The translations under genes were made by a program, and so were the position numbers. 6,309 bases of DNA from Candidatus Kapaibacterium sp. (GTDB taxonomy: Bacteria; Bacteroidota; Ignavibacteria; Kapaibacteriales; UBA2268): contig JAUQWR010000492.1 of the NCBI GenBank assembly GCA_030835065.1, forward strand, positions 1 through 6,309, given 5' to 3'. Positions 1 through 6,309 of this stretch are shown one piece after another. The stretch's first letter is position 1; every line of letters begins with the position of its first letter. The notes under the pieces were generated by a model that saw nothing but the letters and a program-made list of their open reading frames with translations, searched no databases and was not told the DNA's origin.

Positions 1-15
1 AATAATGGAGAAAAT

Positions 16-492
16 ATGAAATTAAAAACTAAACTACTTATTGCGGCTATTGTTGTTTTTGTAATAAGTGTATCTATAGGCTCATTCTATGTTACTTTAA
101 ATACATCAAACGAAATTGCTCCACAAGTGATGATTCAAGTAATCAAACCCTACGCTGAGTTGATTGCAAAAGGAGATTACGAAACTGCCTATAATAATTA
201 CACAACAAAGAAATATAGACTTAAAACAAGTTTAGAAAAATATATTGAAGTACAAAAGCAAAATAAAGAATACTTTGGCAAATTAATAAGTATGGGATTG
301 GCTTCGGGCATTTTCCTTTATGAAAGAGATATGGATAAATTATGGGTGTATAGAGGTACTGTTACTTACAATGCCGATAAATTGCCATATAAATTTACTG
401 TCGATATTATTAAAGAAGATGGAGCTTTCAAAATAAACCAAACTTATCCAAGCCAAATGAATATTAGAGCTTCTGCTCCCATGATTTTTTAA
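16..492 (+). CDS. Small membrane-anchored/exported protein, NTF2-like fold suspected
   Basis: This 158-residue protein is of unknown function and I do not recognise a named family with confidence. Residues about 5-27 form one hydrophobic segment after a KLKTK start, which is an uncleaved anchor or a signal peptide with no clear AxA site. The rest would face the periplasm. Residues about 38-90 are helical and include AELIAKGDYETAYNNY, a pattern typical of the first helix of NTF2-like proteins such as the DUF3887/DUF4878 type. Residues about 100-145 alternate as beta strands (LWVYRGTVTYN, YKFTVDIIKEDGAFKIN), which also suits an NTF2-like cone. The fold is inference from pattern only. The start is supported by GGAG at 7-10, five bases before the ATG. 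The frame stays open to the window edge upstream, so a longer form cannot be fully excluded. A strong terminator follows, so the gene ends a transcript. Confidence 0.8.
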   Translation: MKLKTKLLIAAIVVFVISVSIGSFYVTLNTSNEIAPQVMIQVIKPYAELIAKGDYETAYNNYTTKKYRLKTSLEKYIEVQKQNKEYFGKLISMGLASGIFLYERDMDKLWVYRGTVTYNADKLPYKFTVDIIKEDGAFKINQTYPSQMNIRASAPMIF

Positions 493-513
493 AATGATAA
501 ACGACAAACTTGT

Positions 514-549
514 AAATAATCTCGACAAAATTGTCGGGATTATTTTTTT
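514..549 (+). terminator. Intrinsic terminator after the first gene
   Basis: The arms 515-526 (AATAATCTCGAC) and 533-544 (GTCGGGATTATT) pair over 12 bases with one T-G wobble around a six-base AAAATT loop. A run of T follows at 545-549. The hairpin lies 22 bases after the stop of the first gene and upstream of the next promoter, so it separates the two transcription units. Confidence 0.9.
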
Positions 550-593
550 ATATGTAAATATTTATTTTGTAAGTCTCTAAAATTCAAGTATTT

Positions 594-623
594 TTGTAAA
601 GGAAAAAATTGGCATTATCTTTG
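594..623 (+). promoter_or_regulatory. Bacteroidota-type promoter for the iron-sulfur operon
   Basis: TTG at 594-596 (inside TTTTTG) is followed after exactly 19 bases by TATCTTTG at 616-623. This fits the known Bacteroidota sigma-ABfr consensus of TTG, about 19 bases, TAnnTTTG. Transcription would start near 630, leaving a leader of about 28 bases before the ATG at 658. It sits just after the terminator of the previous gene and before a three-gene operon. An AAGG at 644-647 may be a weak ribosome-binding site. Confidence 0.75.
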
Positions 624-657
624 AATATTTGCTTTAATATAATAAGGTAAATGAGTT

Positions 658-978
658 ATGAAAAAATTATATATTATTGTGTTGGTCTTAGTAATGCTTT
701 TGCTTGTACCATCTGCTAATGCACAGAAAAAAGAAAAGCCTAAAAAAGCAGATAAAGAGCAAGTAAAAAAAGATAAAGACACAACAAGTACCGATAAAGA
801 TCAAGATGAGTGCTGCAATGGTGTACCTAAGCGGGATGGCAAAGGACCTCATGGCAAGGGCAGAAAAATGAAAGATACTTTTATCGATAAAGATGGCGAT
901 GGCGTCAATGATAATAGATGTAAGGGTATGGGCTTAAGTAATTGCCCTAATAAGAAAAAATGTAGAAAAATGGAATAG
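658..978 (+). CDS. Secreted Lys/Cys-rich protein with calcium-type DxDxDG loop
   Basis: This 106-residue protein has a clear signal peptide (hydrophobic 4-18, then PSANA and Q) with probable cleavage after residue 22. The mature part of about 84 residues is highly charged. It has a lysine-rich linker (about 24-50), a CC pair at C52-C53, a glycine/lysine stretch (60-71), then DTFIDKDGDGVND at 73-85 and a tail with C88, C96 and C102. The D77/D79/D81/G82 pattern is the core of an EF-hand, dockerin or thrombospondin-type-3 calcium loop. Only one loop is present, and position 12, normally acidic, is C88. Five cysteines in such a small exported protein suggest metal binding or redox exchange, which is inference. 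It is the first gene of an operon with the secreted protein 10 bases downstream and the iron-sulfur membrane protein. I do not recognise a named family. Confidence 0.85.
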   Translation: MKKLYIIVLVLVMLLLVPSANAQKKEKPKKADKEQVKKDKDTTSTDKDQDECCNGVPKRDGKGPHGKGRKMKDTFIDKDGDGVNDNRCKGMGLSNCPNKKKCRKME

Positions 979-988
979 GTATATCTCA

Positions 989-1366
989 ATGAAGTTTATT
1001 CTTTCTGTAGTGCTTTTAGCATTTGTATTTGTTTATTCAAGTTTGGCATGCGATATTAAATTTAAAATTTTATCTAATCAAAAAGTTCAATATAATGTAA
1101 ATGATGAATTCATCGTTAAAGTTACTGTTTACTTCACTCATAAAAATTGCTCCGAAGGCATTAATAATACCAACTTCGAAACTGATGGTATGAAAATATC
1201 TTCGGCTACTAAATGGACTGAAGTAGAACCAGGAATCTTCGAAAGAAAACTCAAAATTCAAGTTACAGGTACCAAAACTGGAAAAATGGCTCTCAAAGCA
1301 GTTAGAAAATGCAAAAAAGAGGGTGGGCTTGGAACTATGAAATTGGCATGTAATCCGGTTAAATAA
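989..1366 (+). CDS. Secreted four-cysteine beta-rich protein, unknown function
   Basis: This 125-residue protein has a signal peptide with a hydrophobic core at 3-16, ending SSLA before C21. The site fits signal peptidase I (S-L-A). It is a poor lipobox because position -3 is Ser, so a lipoprotein is possible but not favoured. The mature part reads as alternating beta strands (FIVKVTVYF at 41-49, ERKLKIQV at 85-92, KMALKAV at 99-105), suggesting a single immunoglobulin-like or similar beta-sandwich. Cysteines are C21, C54, C108 and C121, enough for two disulfides or for metal binding. The gene starts 10 bases after the previous stop and ends one base before the next ATG. Its job is therefore probably tied to the iron-sulfur membrane protein, perhaps as a periplasmic partner. 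No family is recognised with certainty. Confidence 0.85.
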   Translation: MKFILSVVLLAFVFVYSSLACDIKFKILSNQKVQYNVNDEFIVKVTVYFTHKNCSEGINNTNFETDGMKISSATKWTEVEPGIFERKLKIQVTGTKTGKMALKAVRKCKKEGGLGTMKLACNPVK

Positions 1367-1367
1367 T

Positions 1368-2357
1368 ATGAAATTTCTATACATTTTCATATCAGTTCTA
1401 ATATTTAATTCCAGTGTTTTTGCTCAAGAATGTAATAATGATTGTAATTCATGTAGCAAAACATCGAGTATTCAAACCGTTAGTAGCGAAGATGAATTCG
1501 AAACTTTCGATGCTACAACAGATGCCAAAAAAGAAGTAGTTAAGATAGATAATAGTATAAACCAGCAAAACAATTCAAACTGGCTCGATAGAAAAGAAGC
1601 TGTTCCATTGATTGGTTTGGGATTGACTCTTATAAGTGGAATATTATTACGTTTTTCGAAAACAAGAAAATTACGCCCAATAATTCTCGTAGGATCAATT
1701 GCATTTTTTGGTTTTTATAATTCGGCTTGCCCTTGTCCGATTTCGAGTTTTCATGACATAGTGTTGTCGGTTGCCGGATTGCAGTTCCATTGGGAAAATG
1801 CAATATGGTTTTTAGGATTATTGCCCTTAACTTATATTTTTGGCAAAACATGGTGTGGCTGGGTTTGTCATCTGGGCGGATTGCAGGAATTGCTTTATAA
1901 ATATGATAAGATAAAAATATTTAAAACCGCAAAATTTCAAACTGGATTAAGAATATTTAGAATAATATTTTTTGTTGCATTGCTTGCCCAAATAATTATT
2001 ATGCAGACAAATTTATATTGTATATACGATCCTTTCAAAGCAATTTTTAATTTATCAACACCAAATTCAATAGTATGGATTTTAGTACTGTTATTAGTTT
2101 TAAGTTCAATCTTTGTTTATCGTCCTTTTTGCAAGACTGTATGTCCGATTGCAGTAATGCTAGGAGCTGTATCAAAGATAAAAGGAGCTTATAATTTAAA
2201 GTTTGATGATAATTGTAGATCCTGCAAAAAAGGAATCAATTCTTGTTCAAATAATTCTTTAGAAATTGAAAATAACAAATATAAATTAGTAAAATTCGAC
2301 TGTATAAATTGTGGCGATTGCTACGATACTTGTGTAGATAAGTGTTCAATAAAATAA
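1368..2357 (+). CDS. NapH/NosR-type polytopic membrane [4Fe-4S] protein
   Basis: This 329-residue protein is probably a membrane electron carrier. A signal peptide (1-19, ...SVFA) precedes an outer-face segment with C22xxxC26xxC29 and an Asn/Ser/acid-rich linker to about 70. Five membrane segments follow near 79-95, 104-119, 143-160, 196-213 and 234-250. Family hallmarks are CPCP at 121-124, GKTWCGWVCHLGG at 159-171, YDPF at 220-223, RPFCKTVCP at 252-260, and a C-terminal ferredoxin-like domain. That domain has C283xxC286 with C293, and a complete C312xxC315xxC318xxxC322 plus C326. Basic loops (95-103, 178-189) put the ferredoxin domain in the cytoplasm. Oddities: the usual CP after CGWxC is C-His (168), and the first cluster motif has Gly289 where the third Cys is expected. 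The gene starts one base after the previous stop, so translational coupling is likely. The electron donor and acceptor are unknown. It lacks the large FMN domain of full NosR. Confidence 0.9.
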   Translation: MKFLYIFISVLIFNSSVFAQECNNDCNSCSKTSSIQTVSSEDEFETFDATTDAKKEVVKIDNSINQQNNSNWLDRKEAVPLIGLGLTLISGILLRFSKTRKLRPIILVGSIAFFGFYNSACPCPISSFHDIVLSVAGLQFHWENAIWFLGLLPLTYIFGKTWCGWVCHLGGLQELLYKYDKIKIFKTAKFQTGLRIFRIIFFVALLAQIIIMQTNLYCIYDPFKAIFNLSTPNSIVWILVLLLVLSSIFVYRPFCKTVCPIAVMLGAVSKIKGAYNLKFDDNCRSCKKGINSCSNNSLEIENNKYKLVKFDCINCGDCYDTCVDKCSIK

Positions 2358-2381
2358 TTTGATTTCTGAACCGAAGGGCAA

Positions 2382-2418
2382 TGGATGATTGGGTAAATTG
2401 AAAATAACCAATCATCCG
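2382..2418 (+). terminator. Hairpin terminator between convergent operons
   Basis: The arms GGATGATTGG (2383-2392) and CCAATCATCC (2408-2417) pair perfectly over 10 bases around a 15-base AT-rich loop, with one more T-G wobble at 2382/2418. On the plus strand, GATTTTATTT follows, which suits termination of the iron-sulfur operon. On the minus strand no T-run follows, so its role after zupT is less certain, although a hairpin between convergent genes may serve both. Confidence 0.75.
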
Positions 2419-2425
2419 ATTTTAT

Positions 2426-3229
2426 TTAATTATTGAACAAAAGAAGGCTGAGAGCCATAACAGCCATTCCAGCTACTAATCCATATATTGATTTATGTCC
2501 GCTATCATATTCTCTCGAAGTAGGAAGTAATTCATCTAATGAAATAAACACCATAATGCCGGCAACAGAAGCGAAAATAATTCCAAAAGCTGTGTCATTA
2601 AATAGACTTTGCAAAAGTATATAACCCACTAAAGCGCCAACAGGTTCTGCCAATCCTGAACAAAATGAGTACCAAAAAGCTTTCTTTTTACTTTTTGTAG
2701 AAAAGTATAAAGGTACCGATACAGCAATACCTTCTGGAATATTATGAATTGCAATAGCAATTGCAATAGATATACCGATTGCCGGATTAGTAAGAGCTGC
2801 AGTAAAAGTAGCAAGTCCTTCAGGAAAATTATGAATTGCAATAGCCAGAGCAGTAAATAATCCCATACGTAATAGTCTTTTGTCGGAAGGTTCTTTTTGC
2901 ATGTCTTCGACGCTTCTCACTTCGTGAGGATTTTCGTAATTAGGAATTAGCTTGTCGATTATAAGAATTACCATCATCCCAGCAAAAAATCCGCCAACTG
3001 TAAGCCAATAGCCTAAAGATTCACCATGTGCATTTACAAGCGAAGTCTTAGCTTTAGCAAAAATTTCAACTAAAGAAACATAAATCATAACACCAGCCGA
3101 AAAGCCAAGTGATACAGATAAAAAGGTTTTATTAGTAGTTTTAGTAAAAAATGCGATAGCAGAACCAATACCGGTTGATAAACCAGCAAATACAGTCAAT
3201 AGAAATGCAAATAATATATTATTATCCAT
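2426..3229 (-). CDS. zupT: ZIP-family divalent metal transporter (ZupT)
   Basis: This 267-residue inner-membrane protein imports zinc and probably other divalent metals such as iron, manganese or cobalt, as known for E. coli ZupT (257 residues). About eight membrane segments are visible. The two signature metal-binding helices are present: [10 protein letters not shown] with H133, N134 and E137, and HNIPEGIAV with H162, N163 and E166. SGLAEP (191-196) and the late [11 protein letters not shown] (226-236) also match the family closely. The loop at about 95-120 between the third and fourth membrane segments is hydrophilic and acidic/basic, as is common in ZIPs. The gene follows mtnA by 2 bases. 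AAGGA (3236-3240 on the plus-strand numbering), inside the end of mtnA, is its ribosome-binding site, so the two are probably translated together. Metal preference cannot be read from sequence. Confidence 0.95.
   Translation of the reverse strand: MDNNILFAFLLTVFAGLSTGIGSAIAFFTKTTNKTFLSVSLGFSAGVMIYVSLVEIFAKAKTSLVNAHGESLGYWLTVGGFFAGMMVILIIDKLIPNYENPHEVRSVEDMQKEPSDKRLLRMGLFTALAIAIHNFPEGLATFTAALTNPAIGISIAIAIAIHNIPEGIAVSVPLYFSTKSKKKAFWYSFCSGLAEPVGALVGYILLQSLFNDTAFGIIFASVAGIMVFISLDELLPTSREYDSGHKSIYGLVAGMAVMALSLLLFNN
2741..2845. repeat. 18-base exact direct repeat within zupT
   Basis: ATTATGAATTGCAATAGC occurs at 2741-2758 and again at 2828-2845, 87 bases (29 codons) apart and in the same reading frame. 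On the coding strand both copies encode the AIAIHN part that leads into the two HNxPEG metal-binding motifs. The protein-level duplication is a known ZIP feature, and the perfect DNA identity is the extra observation. Confidence 0.85.
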
Positions 3230-3231
3230 AA

Positions 3232-4323
3232 TTAATCCTTTAAAAGTATTAGTTCTTCTCTTTTGGGATTATGTAGTCCTTTTTCAGAAATAAGTTTGCT
3301 AACATATTTAGATGGTGTAACGTCAAAACCAGGATTGCAAGCACGTGAAAAAGGATTAGCAACTTTTGAATTAATAATAGAATTATTAAATAATCCATCT
3401 AATTCTAAAACTTCAAATTCATCACGTTCTTCAATATTTATTGAGTTTACACCATTATCCAGACTAAAATCCAAAGTACTAGAGGGCATAGCAACATAAA
3501 AGGGAATTCCATTATCAAACGCAGCCAAAGCTTTTAGATAAGTACCAATTTTGTTACAAACATCTCCATTAAGAGCAACTCTATCGCAACCTACAATAAC
3601 ACAATCTACAAATCCTTTTTGCATTAAGTGTCCACCGGCATTATCAACAATAATTGAATGAGAAATTTTTTCATGATATAATTCAAATGCAGTAAGTTTT
3701 GCACCTTGATTTCTAGGGCGAGTTTCATCGACCCAAACGTGAACATCAATTCCCAAATCACGAGCTTTATAAATCGGAGCAGTAGCAGTGCCATAATCAA
3801 TTGTAGCAAGCCATCCTGCGTTGCAATGAGTTAAAATATTAATTTTTCCATTATTTTTTTCAGCAATATCCTTTAAGAGTAATACTCCATTTTCAGCAAT
3901 CTTTGTTGAACATTCCAATTCGAACTTATAAATATCCCTAGCAATCTGAAGTGAACCCTCGACAAGCTCATCAAAATTTCGAGTTGAAGCAATAAACTTT
4001 TCTTGCTTGTTTATAGCCCAAATCAGATTTACAGCGGTTGGTCTTGCATTCTTAATAAGATTTAATGCAAAATCAATATTACTGTAATTAAGAGAAATGC
4101 GAGCTTCAAGGCAGGCTAAATATGCAGCATATGCACCAGCAACACCAATAAGTGGGGCGCCTCTCAATGCCATAGATTTGATTGCATCAATCATTTTACT
4201 TGAGCTATTAATATCAATAATATCAATAAAATAAGGTAATTTTCTTTGATCAATAATACTAATAACTTCAGGAAAATTTTCCTTTTCCCATAATGATTTA
4301 TAATGTTTTTCGTTTATCCTCAT
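3232..4323 (-). CDS. mtnA: S-methyl-5-thioribose-1-phosphate isomerase (MtnA)
   Basis: This 363-residue cytoplasmic enzyme converts 5-methylthioribose-1-phosphate to 5-methylthioribulose-1-phosphate in the methionine salvage pathway. It belongs to the family shared with the alpha, beta and delta subunits of eIF2B. Motifs along the protein are RGAPLIG (54-60), [11 protein letters not shown] (93-103), [12 protein letters not shown] (163-174) with the presumed catalytic C167, [17 protein letters not shown] (199-215), [19 protein letters not shown] (244-262) with the presumed catalytic D247, [12 protein letters not shown] (274-285) and the closing [11 protein letters not shown] (330-340). The length is normal for the family and no key residue is missing. 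No Shine-Dalgarno sequence is evident before the ATG. No other salvage gene lies in the window; its only operon partner here is zupT. The ribose-1,5-bisphosphate isomerase branch is a less likely alternative, because the ARPTAVNL and DETRP motifs fit MtnA. Confidence 0.96.
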   Translation of the reverse strand: MRINEKHYKSLWEKENFPEVISIIDQRKLPYFIDIIDINSSSKMIDAIKSMALRGAPLIGVAGAYAAYLACLEARISLNYSNIDFALNLIKNARPTAVNLIWAINKQEKFIASTRNFDELVEGSLQIARDIYKFELECSTKIAENGVLLLKDIAEKNNGKINILTHCNAGWLATIDYGTATAPIYKARDLGIDVHVWVDETRPRNQGAKLTAFELYHEKISHSIIVDNAGGHLMQKGFVDCVIVGCDRVALNGDVCNKIGTYLKALAAFDNGIPFYVAMPSSTLDFSLDNGVNSINIEERDEFEVLELDGLFNNSIINSKVANPFSRACNPGFDVTPSKYVSKLISEKGLHNPKREELILLKD

Positions 4324-4492
4324 AATTAACTAAAATTTAATAAAAAAACATGTGAAACTTTTTAATAGTTAATCTGTTTCTATTATTAAAGTAATTGTTT
4401 AAAAATATTTGTTTAAAAATAAAGAAAAATTTTGTAAAATAATAATTGGTTTCAAACACGTTTTTAATTTACTCATAAATAAGGGGTTTTCT
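4324..4492. promoter_or_regulatory. Divergent AT-rich intergenic region between mtnA and the surface-protein gene
   Basis: These 169 bases separate two genes pointing away from each other and so must hold promoters for both. I could not find a well-spaced TTG/TAnnTTTG pair on either strand, so no promoter is assigned. AAGGGG at 4481-4486, six bases before the ATG at 4493, is a strong ribosome-binding site for the plus-strand gene. A tandem repeat lies at 4395-4420 and is described separately. No SAM-type riboswitch or other structured leader is visible before mtnA. Confidence 0.55.
4395..4420. repeat. Tandem 12-base repeat in the divergent intergenic region
   Basis: TTGTTTAAAAAT occurs at 4395-4406 and 4409-4420, with a period of 14 bases. 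The match extends to 15 bases with one mismatch (4393-4407 against 4407-4421). It could be an operator or part of a promoter for either flanking gene. The region is very AT-rich, so chance is a real alternative. Confidence 0.5.
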
Positions 4493-6309
4493 ATGAGAAG
4501 AAATGCTACAAGATTCTTACTAACTTGGATGGGTTTATTTGTTCTAGCTATATCCTCCTTACGGGCAGGGATTGATGAAGAGCAAGTCCAAAAGGAACTA
4601 CCCAAGTTATTAGGAGCGAATAATGCCGGAAAAGAATTCTGGTTTTCAATTCCACCTTGCTACGAAGATGAATCTGGTGGATATCAAAACTTCGTTAAGA
4701 TTTTCGTTACTTCTCCAATTGCAACTGACGTAATCGTAGAAGTACCCGGAAAAGGTTATTTGCAGAAAAAGAGAACAAAACCAAACGATGTAATTGGTTT
4801 TGATATTAACCCAGCAAATGCTCAAGCATTTGTTTATAGTGGTAGAAATGATGAACCATATCCCGAAAGAGTATACCAAAAATCTGGTATTCACGTTCAA
4901 GCTAAAGATCCAATTGTTGTATATTGCGTAGTTCGTTACAAATATACATCAGACGGTTTCTTGGCTGTTCCTGTTTCTTCTTTAGGTAATGAATATATTG
5001 TTGCTTCATATCCTGATATGGTGGCTATGTATTCATGGGCAAAAGCTTTTCCTAGTATTACTACTATCACTTCTCCATTTAACAACACAAGAGTGAGATT
5101 TACTCTTGGTGGAAGTCCTTTAGGAAATACTGGTGGTGATATGAAACCAGGCGAAACTAAAGAATTTTTGATGCAAGCTGGCGACGTTTTAGTGTTTATG
5201 TCTAAAGGTGCTGTTGGTGTCGAACCTGATTTGTCTGGTTCAAAAATTAAATCCGACAAACCAGTTGCTGTTGTTTCAGGTAACCATTGTACTAATATTC
5301 CTACTAGCAACAGATGGTGCGACTATACTTGCGAAATGGATATTCCAACTAGCGTGTGGGGTAAATATTACCATGTAGGTCGAACTCCTAATAGAAAATA
5401 TAGTCAGATTGTTAGATTATATGGTAAAGAATCCAATACAAAAATATTTAGAGATGGCAAAGGTATTGGTGTCATCAAATCTGGCGGCGGTGTAAACGGT
5501 ACCGGCTTCATTGAAATGCGTATCAACGGTTTTGGTGGTGCTCCTCGTAGTGCTGTTTTCCATGCTGATAAGCCAATGGGTGTTACTTTCTATAATCCCG
5601 GAACTGAAGAAGATGTCGTTAGTGCTGCTTCAGATCCGTTTATGATGGTTATAGCTCCTATCGAACAATACCAAAAAGAAATTACATTCTGTACACCTGC
5701 TGTTCAGGGTGGTGAACGCTTCAGCGTAAACTATGTTGGTTGTGTCTATGAAGCTAATCCTGATGGTAGTATTCCAAATGATATTGAATTTGGTCAATTT
5801 ATTTCAAATGAATTGAATTGGAAAAAATTAGCAGTTATGACTGGCGACATCGATGATCTTTTCTCTTATGATGTCAATGGTAAGAAATATGGTTATAAAG
5901 TTATTAAATTACCTAATGATGGTGTTTACAAAATGAGAGCTACAAAACCTTTTGCATGCTACTCTTTTGGTTTTAACGATTATGACTCTTATGGATACCC
6001 AACTAGTACTGCTTTGATTGATTTGGAAACTCCTGATACTATTGCACCAAAACCTACTTATACCTACGATTGCGAAGGTACTGTAGCTGGTGAAGTTGTT
6101 GACCTTCCAAATATAGATTCTATCAGATCTAATCTTTCTGATATTTTCTTAATTTCTGATCAAAGTTTTAACTATGAATTTGATTACGATCCAATCGTTC
6201 CTGGTATCACTGTTTCAACAAAATGGAGACTAAAGGTTGCTGATCTTACTAAAGATGCAAAAGCTGTTATCCTTTTTGCTGATCGTGCAGGAAATGATAC
6301 AACTATTGT
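4493..6309 (+). CDS. Large secreted IgGFc-binding-domain surface protein, 3' end outside window
   Basis: This reading frame is open for 605 complete codons and runs off the right edge, so the protein is partial at its C-terminus. A signal peptide (RR at 2-3, hydrophobic 9-22, ending LRA) is probably cut after residue 25. Residues about 46-390 match the IgGFc_binding N-terminal domain: GKEFWFSIPPCY (47-57), VKIFVTSP (68-75), VIVEVPGKGY (80-89), AGDVLVFMSK (229-238), then DLSGSKIKSDKPVAVVSGN (246-264) followed by C266, C276 and C280, as in the SDKPVAV.SG..C....CD core. C400/C417 may form another disulfide. From about residue 515 (DTIAPKPTY) a second, Ig-like module begins, with RSNLSDI (545-551) and FADRAGNDT (595-603). 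Bacterial members are thought to be surface or secreted proteins; true IgG binding should not be assumed. A strong AAGGGG site and frequent GGT/GCT codons with few ATA codons suggest high expression. Confidence 0.9.
   Translation, partial: MRRNATRFLLTWMGLFVLAISSLRAGIDEEQVQKELPKLLGANNAGKEFWFSIPPCYEDESGGYQNFVKIFVTSPIATDVIVEVPGKGYLQKKRTKPNDVIGFDINPANAQAFVYSGRNDEPYPERVYQKSGIHVQAKDPIVVYCVVRYKYTSDGFLAVPVSSLGNEYIVASYPDMVAMYSWAKAFPSITTITSPFNNTRVRFTLGGSPLGNTGGDMKPGETKEFLMQAGDVLVFMSKGAVGVEPDLSGSKIKSDKPVAVVSGNHCTNIPTSNRWCDYTCEMDIPTSVWGKYYHVGRTPNRKYSQIVRLYGKESNTKIFRDGKGIGVIKSGGGVNGTGFIEMRINGFGGAPRSAVFHADKPMGVTFYNPGTEEDVVSAASDPFMMVIAPIEQYQKEITFCTPAVQGGERFSVNYVGCVYEANPDGSIPNDIEFGQFISNELNWKKLAVMTGDIDDLFSYDVNGKKYGYKVIKLPNDGVYKMRATKPFACYSFGFNDYDSYGYPTSTALIDLETPDTIAPKPTYTYDCEGTVAGEVVDLPNIDSIRSNLSDIFLISDQSFNYEFDYDPIVPGITVSTKWRLKVADLTKDAKAVILFADRAGNDTTI

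Noticed and set aside
989..1051. Lipoprotein signal at C21 of the second operon gene
   Set aside because: The lipobox would read S-L-A-C, with Ser at -3 where Leu or a similar residue is expected. A signal peptidase I site fits better, so it is not called a lipoprotein.
1070..1390. 106-codon open frame on the minus strand
   Set aside because: It is antisense to the secreted four-cysteine gene and the start of the iron-sulfur gene, with no sensible protein features.
2741..2845. CRISPR-like or mobile-element repeat
   Set aside because: There are only two copies, both in frame within zupT and encoding the duplicated metal-binding helices.
4324..4440. SAM or other riboswitch before mtnA
   Set aside because: Methionine-salvage genes can be riboswitch-controlled, but this leader is AT-rich with no stable stems or recognisable SAM-aptamer core.
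4409..4450. Bacteroidota promoter for the surface-protein gene
   Set aside because: Several TTG and TTTG fragments are present, but none combine with a TAnnTTTG at about 19 bases.
4936..5310. 124-codon open frame on the minus strand
   Set aside because: It lies wholly inside the IgGFc-binding-domain gene on the other strand, has no ribosome-binding site and reads as a shadow frame. The same applies to the frames at 4646-4900 and 4399-4605.

Overview
The window looks like a piece of a low-GC genome from the Bacteroidota/Chlorobiota (FCB) group, possibly a Kapabacteria-like lineage. Three things suggest this. A well-spaced Bacteroidota-type promoter (TTG, 19 bases, TATCTTTG) stands before the second gene. 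Many genes begin with little or no Shine-Dalgarno sequence. The last gene is a large secreted protein with an IgGFc-binding-type domain, a kind common on the surfaces of these bacteria. The exact lineage is inference. No tRNA, rRNA, insertion sequence, phage gene or CRISPR array is visible.

Layout, left to right. (1) 16-492 (+): a small membrane-anchored or exported protein with an NTF2-like look, closed by a clear intrinsic terminator. (2) 658-2357 (+): a tight three-gene operon behind its own promoter. It encodes a tiny lysine/cysteine-rich secreted protein with a DxDxDG calcium-type loop, a secreted four-cysteine beta-rich protein, and a NapH/NosR-type polytopic membrane iron-sulfur protein. 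A long hairpin follows. (3) 4323 down to 2426 (-): mtnA (methylthioribose-1-phosphate isomerase, methionine salvage), followed 2 bases later by zupT (ZIP-family divalent metal importer). The two converge on the hairpin at the end of the iron-sulfur operon. (4) 4493 to the window end (+): the first 605 codons of a large secreted IgGFc-binding-domain protein, divergent from mtnA. It is open at the right edge.

How the genes may work together. The three-gene operon is the part most worth attention. By the positive-inside rule, the membrane protein should hold its ferredoxin-like cysteines in the cytoplasm and show further cysteines (an N-terminal CxxxCxxC, a CPCP loop and C218) on the outer face, where both secreted cysteine-containing partners would sit. 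This suggests, without proving, a transmembrane electron-transfer or metal-handling relay. mtnA and zupT are recognisable housekeeping genes in an unusual pairing. The final gene is probably a cell-surface or secreted adhesion-type protein whose C-terminal half lies outside the window.
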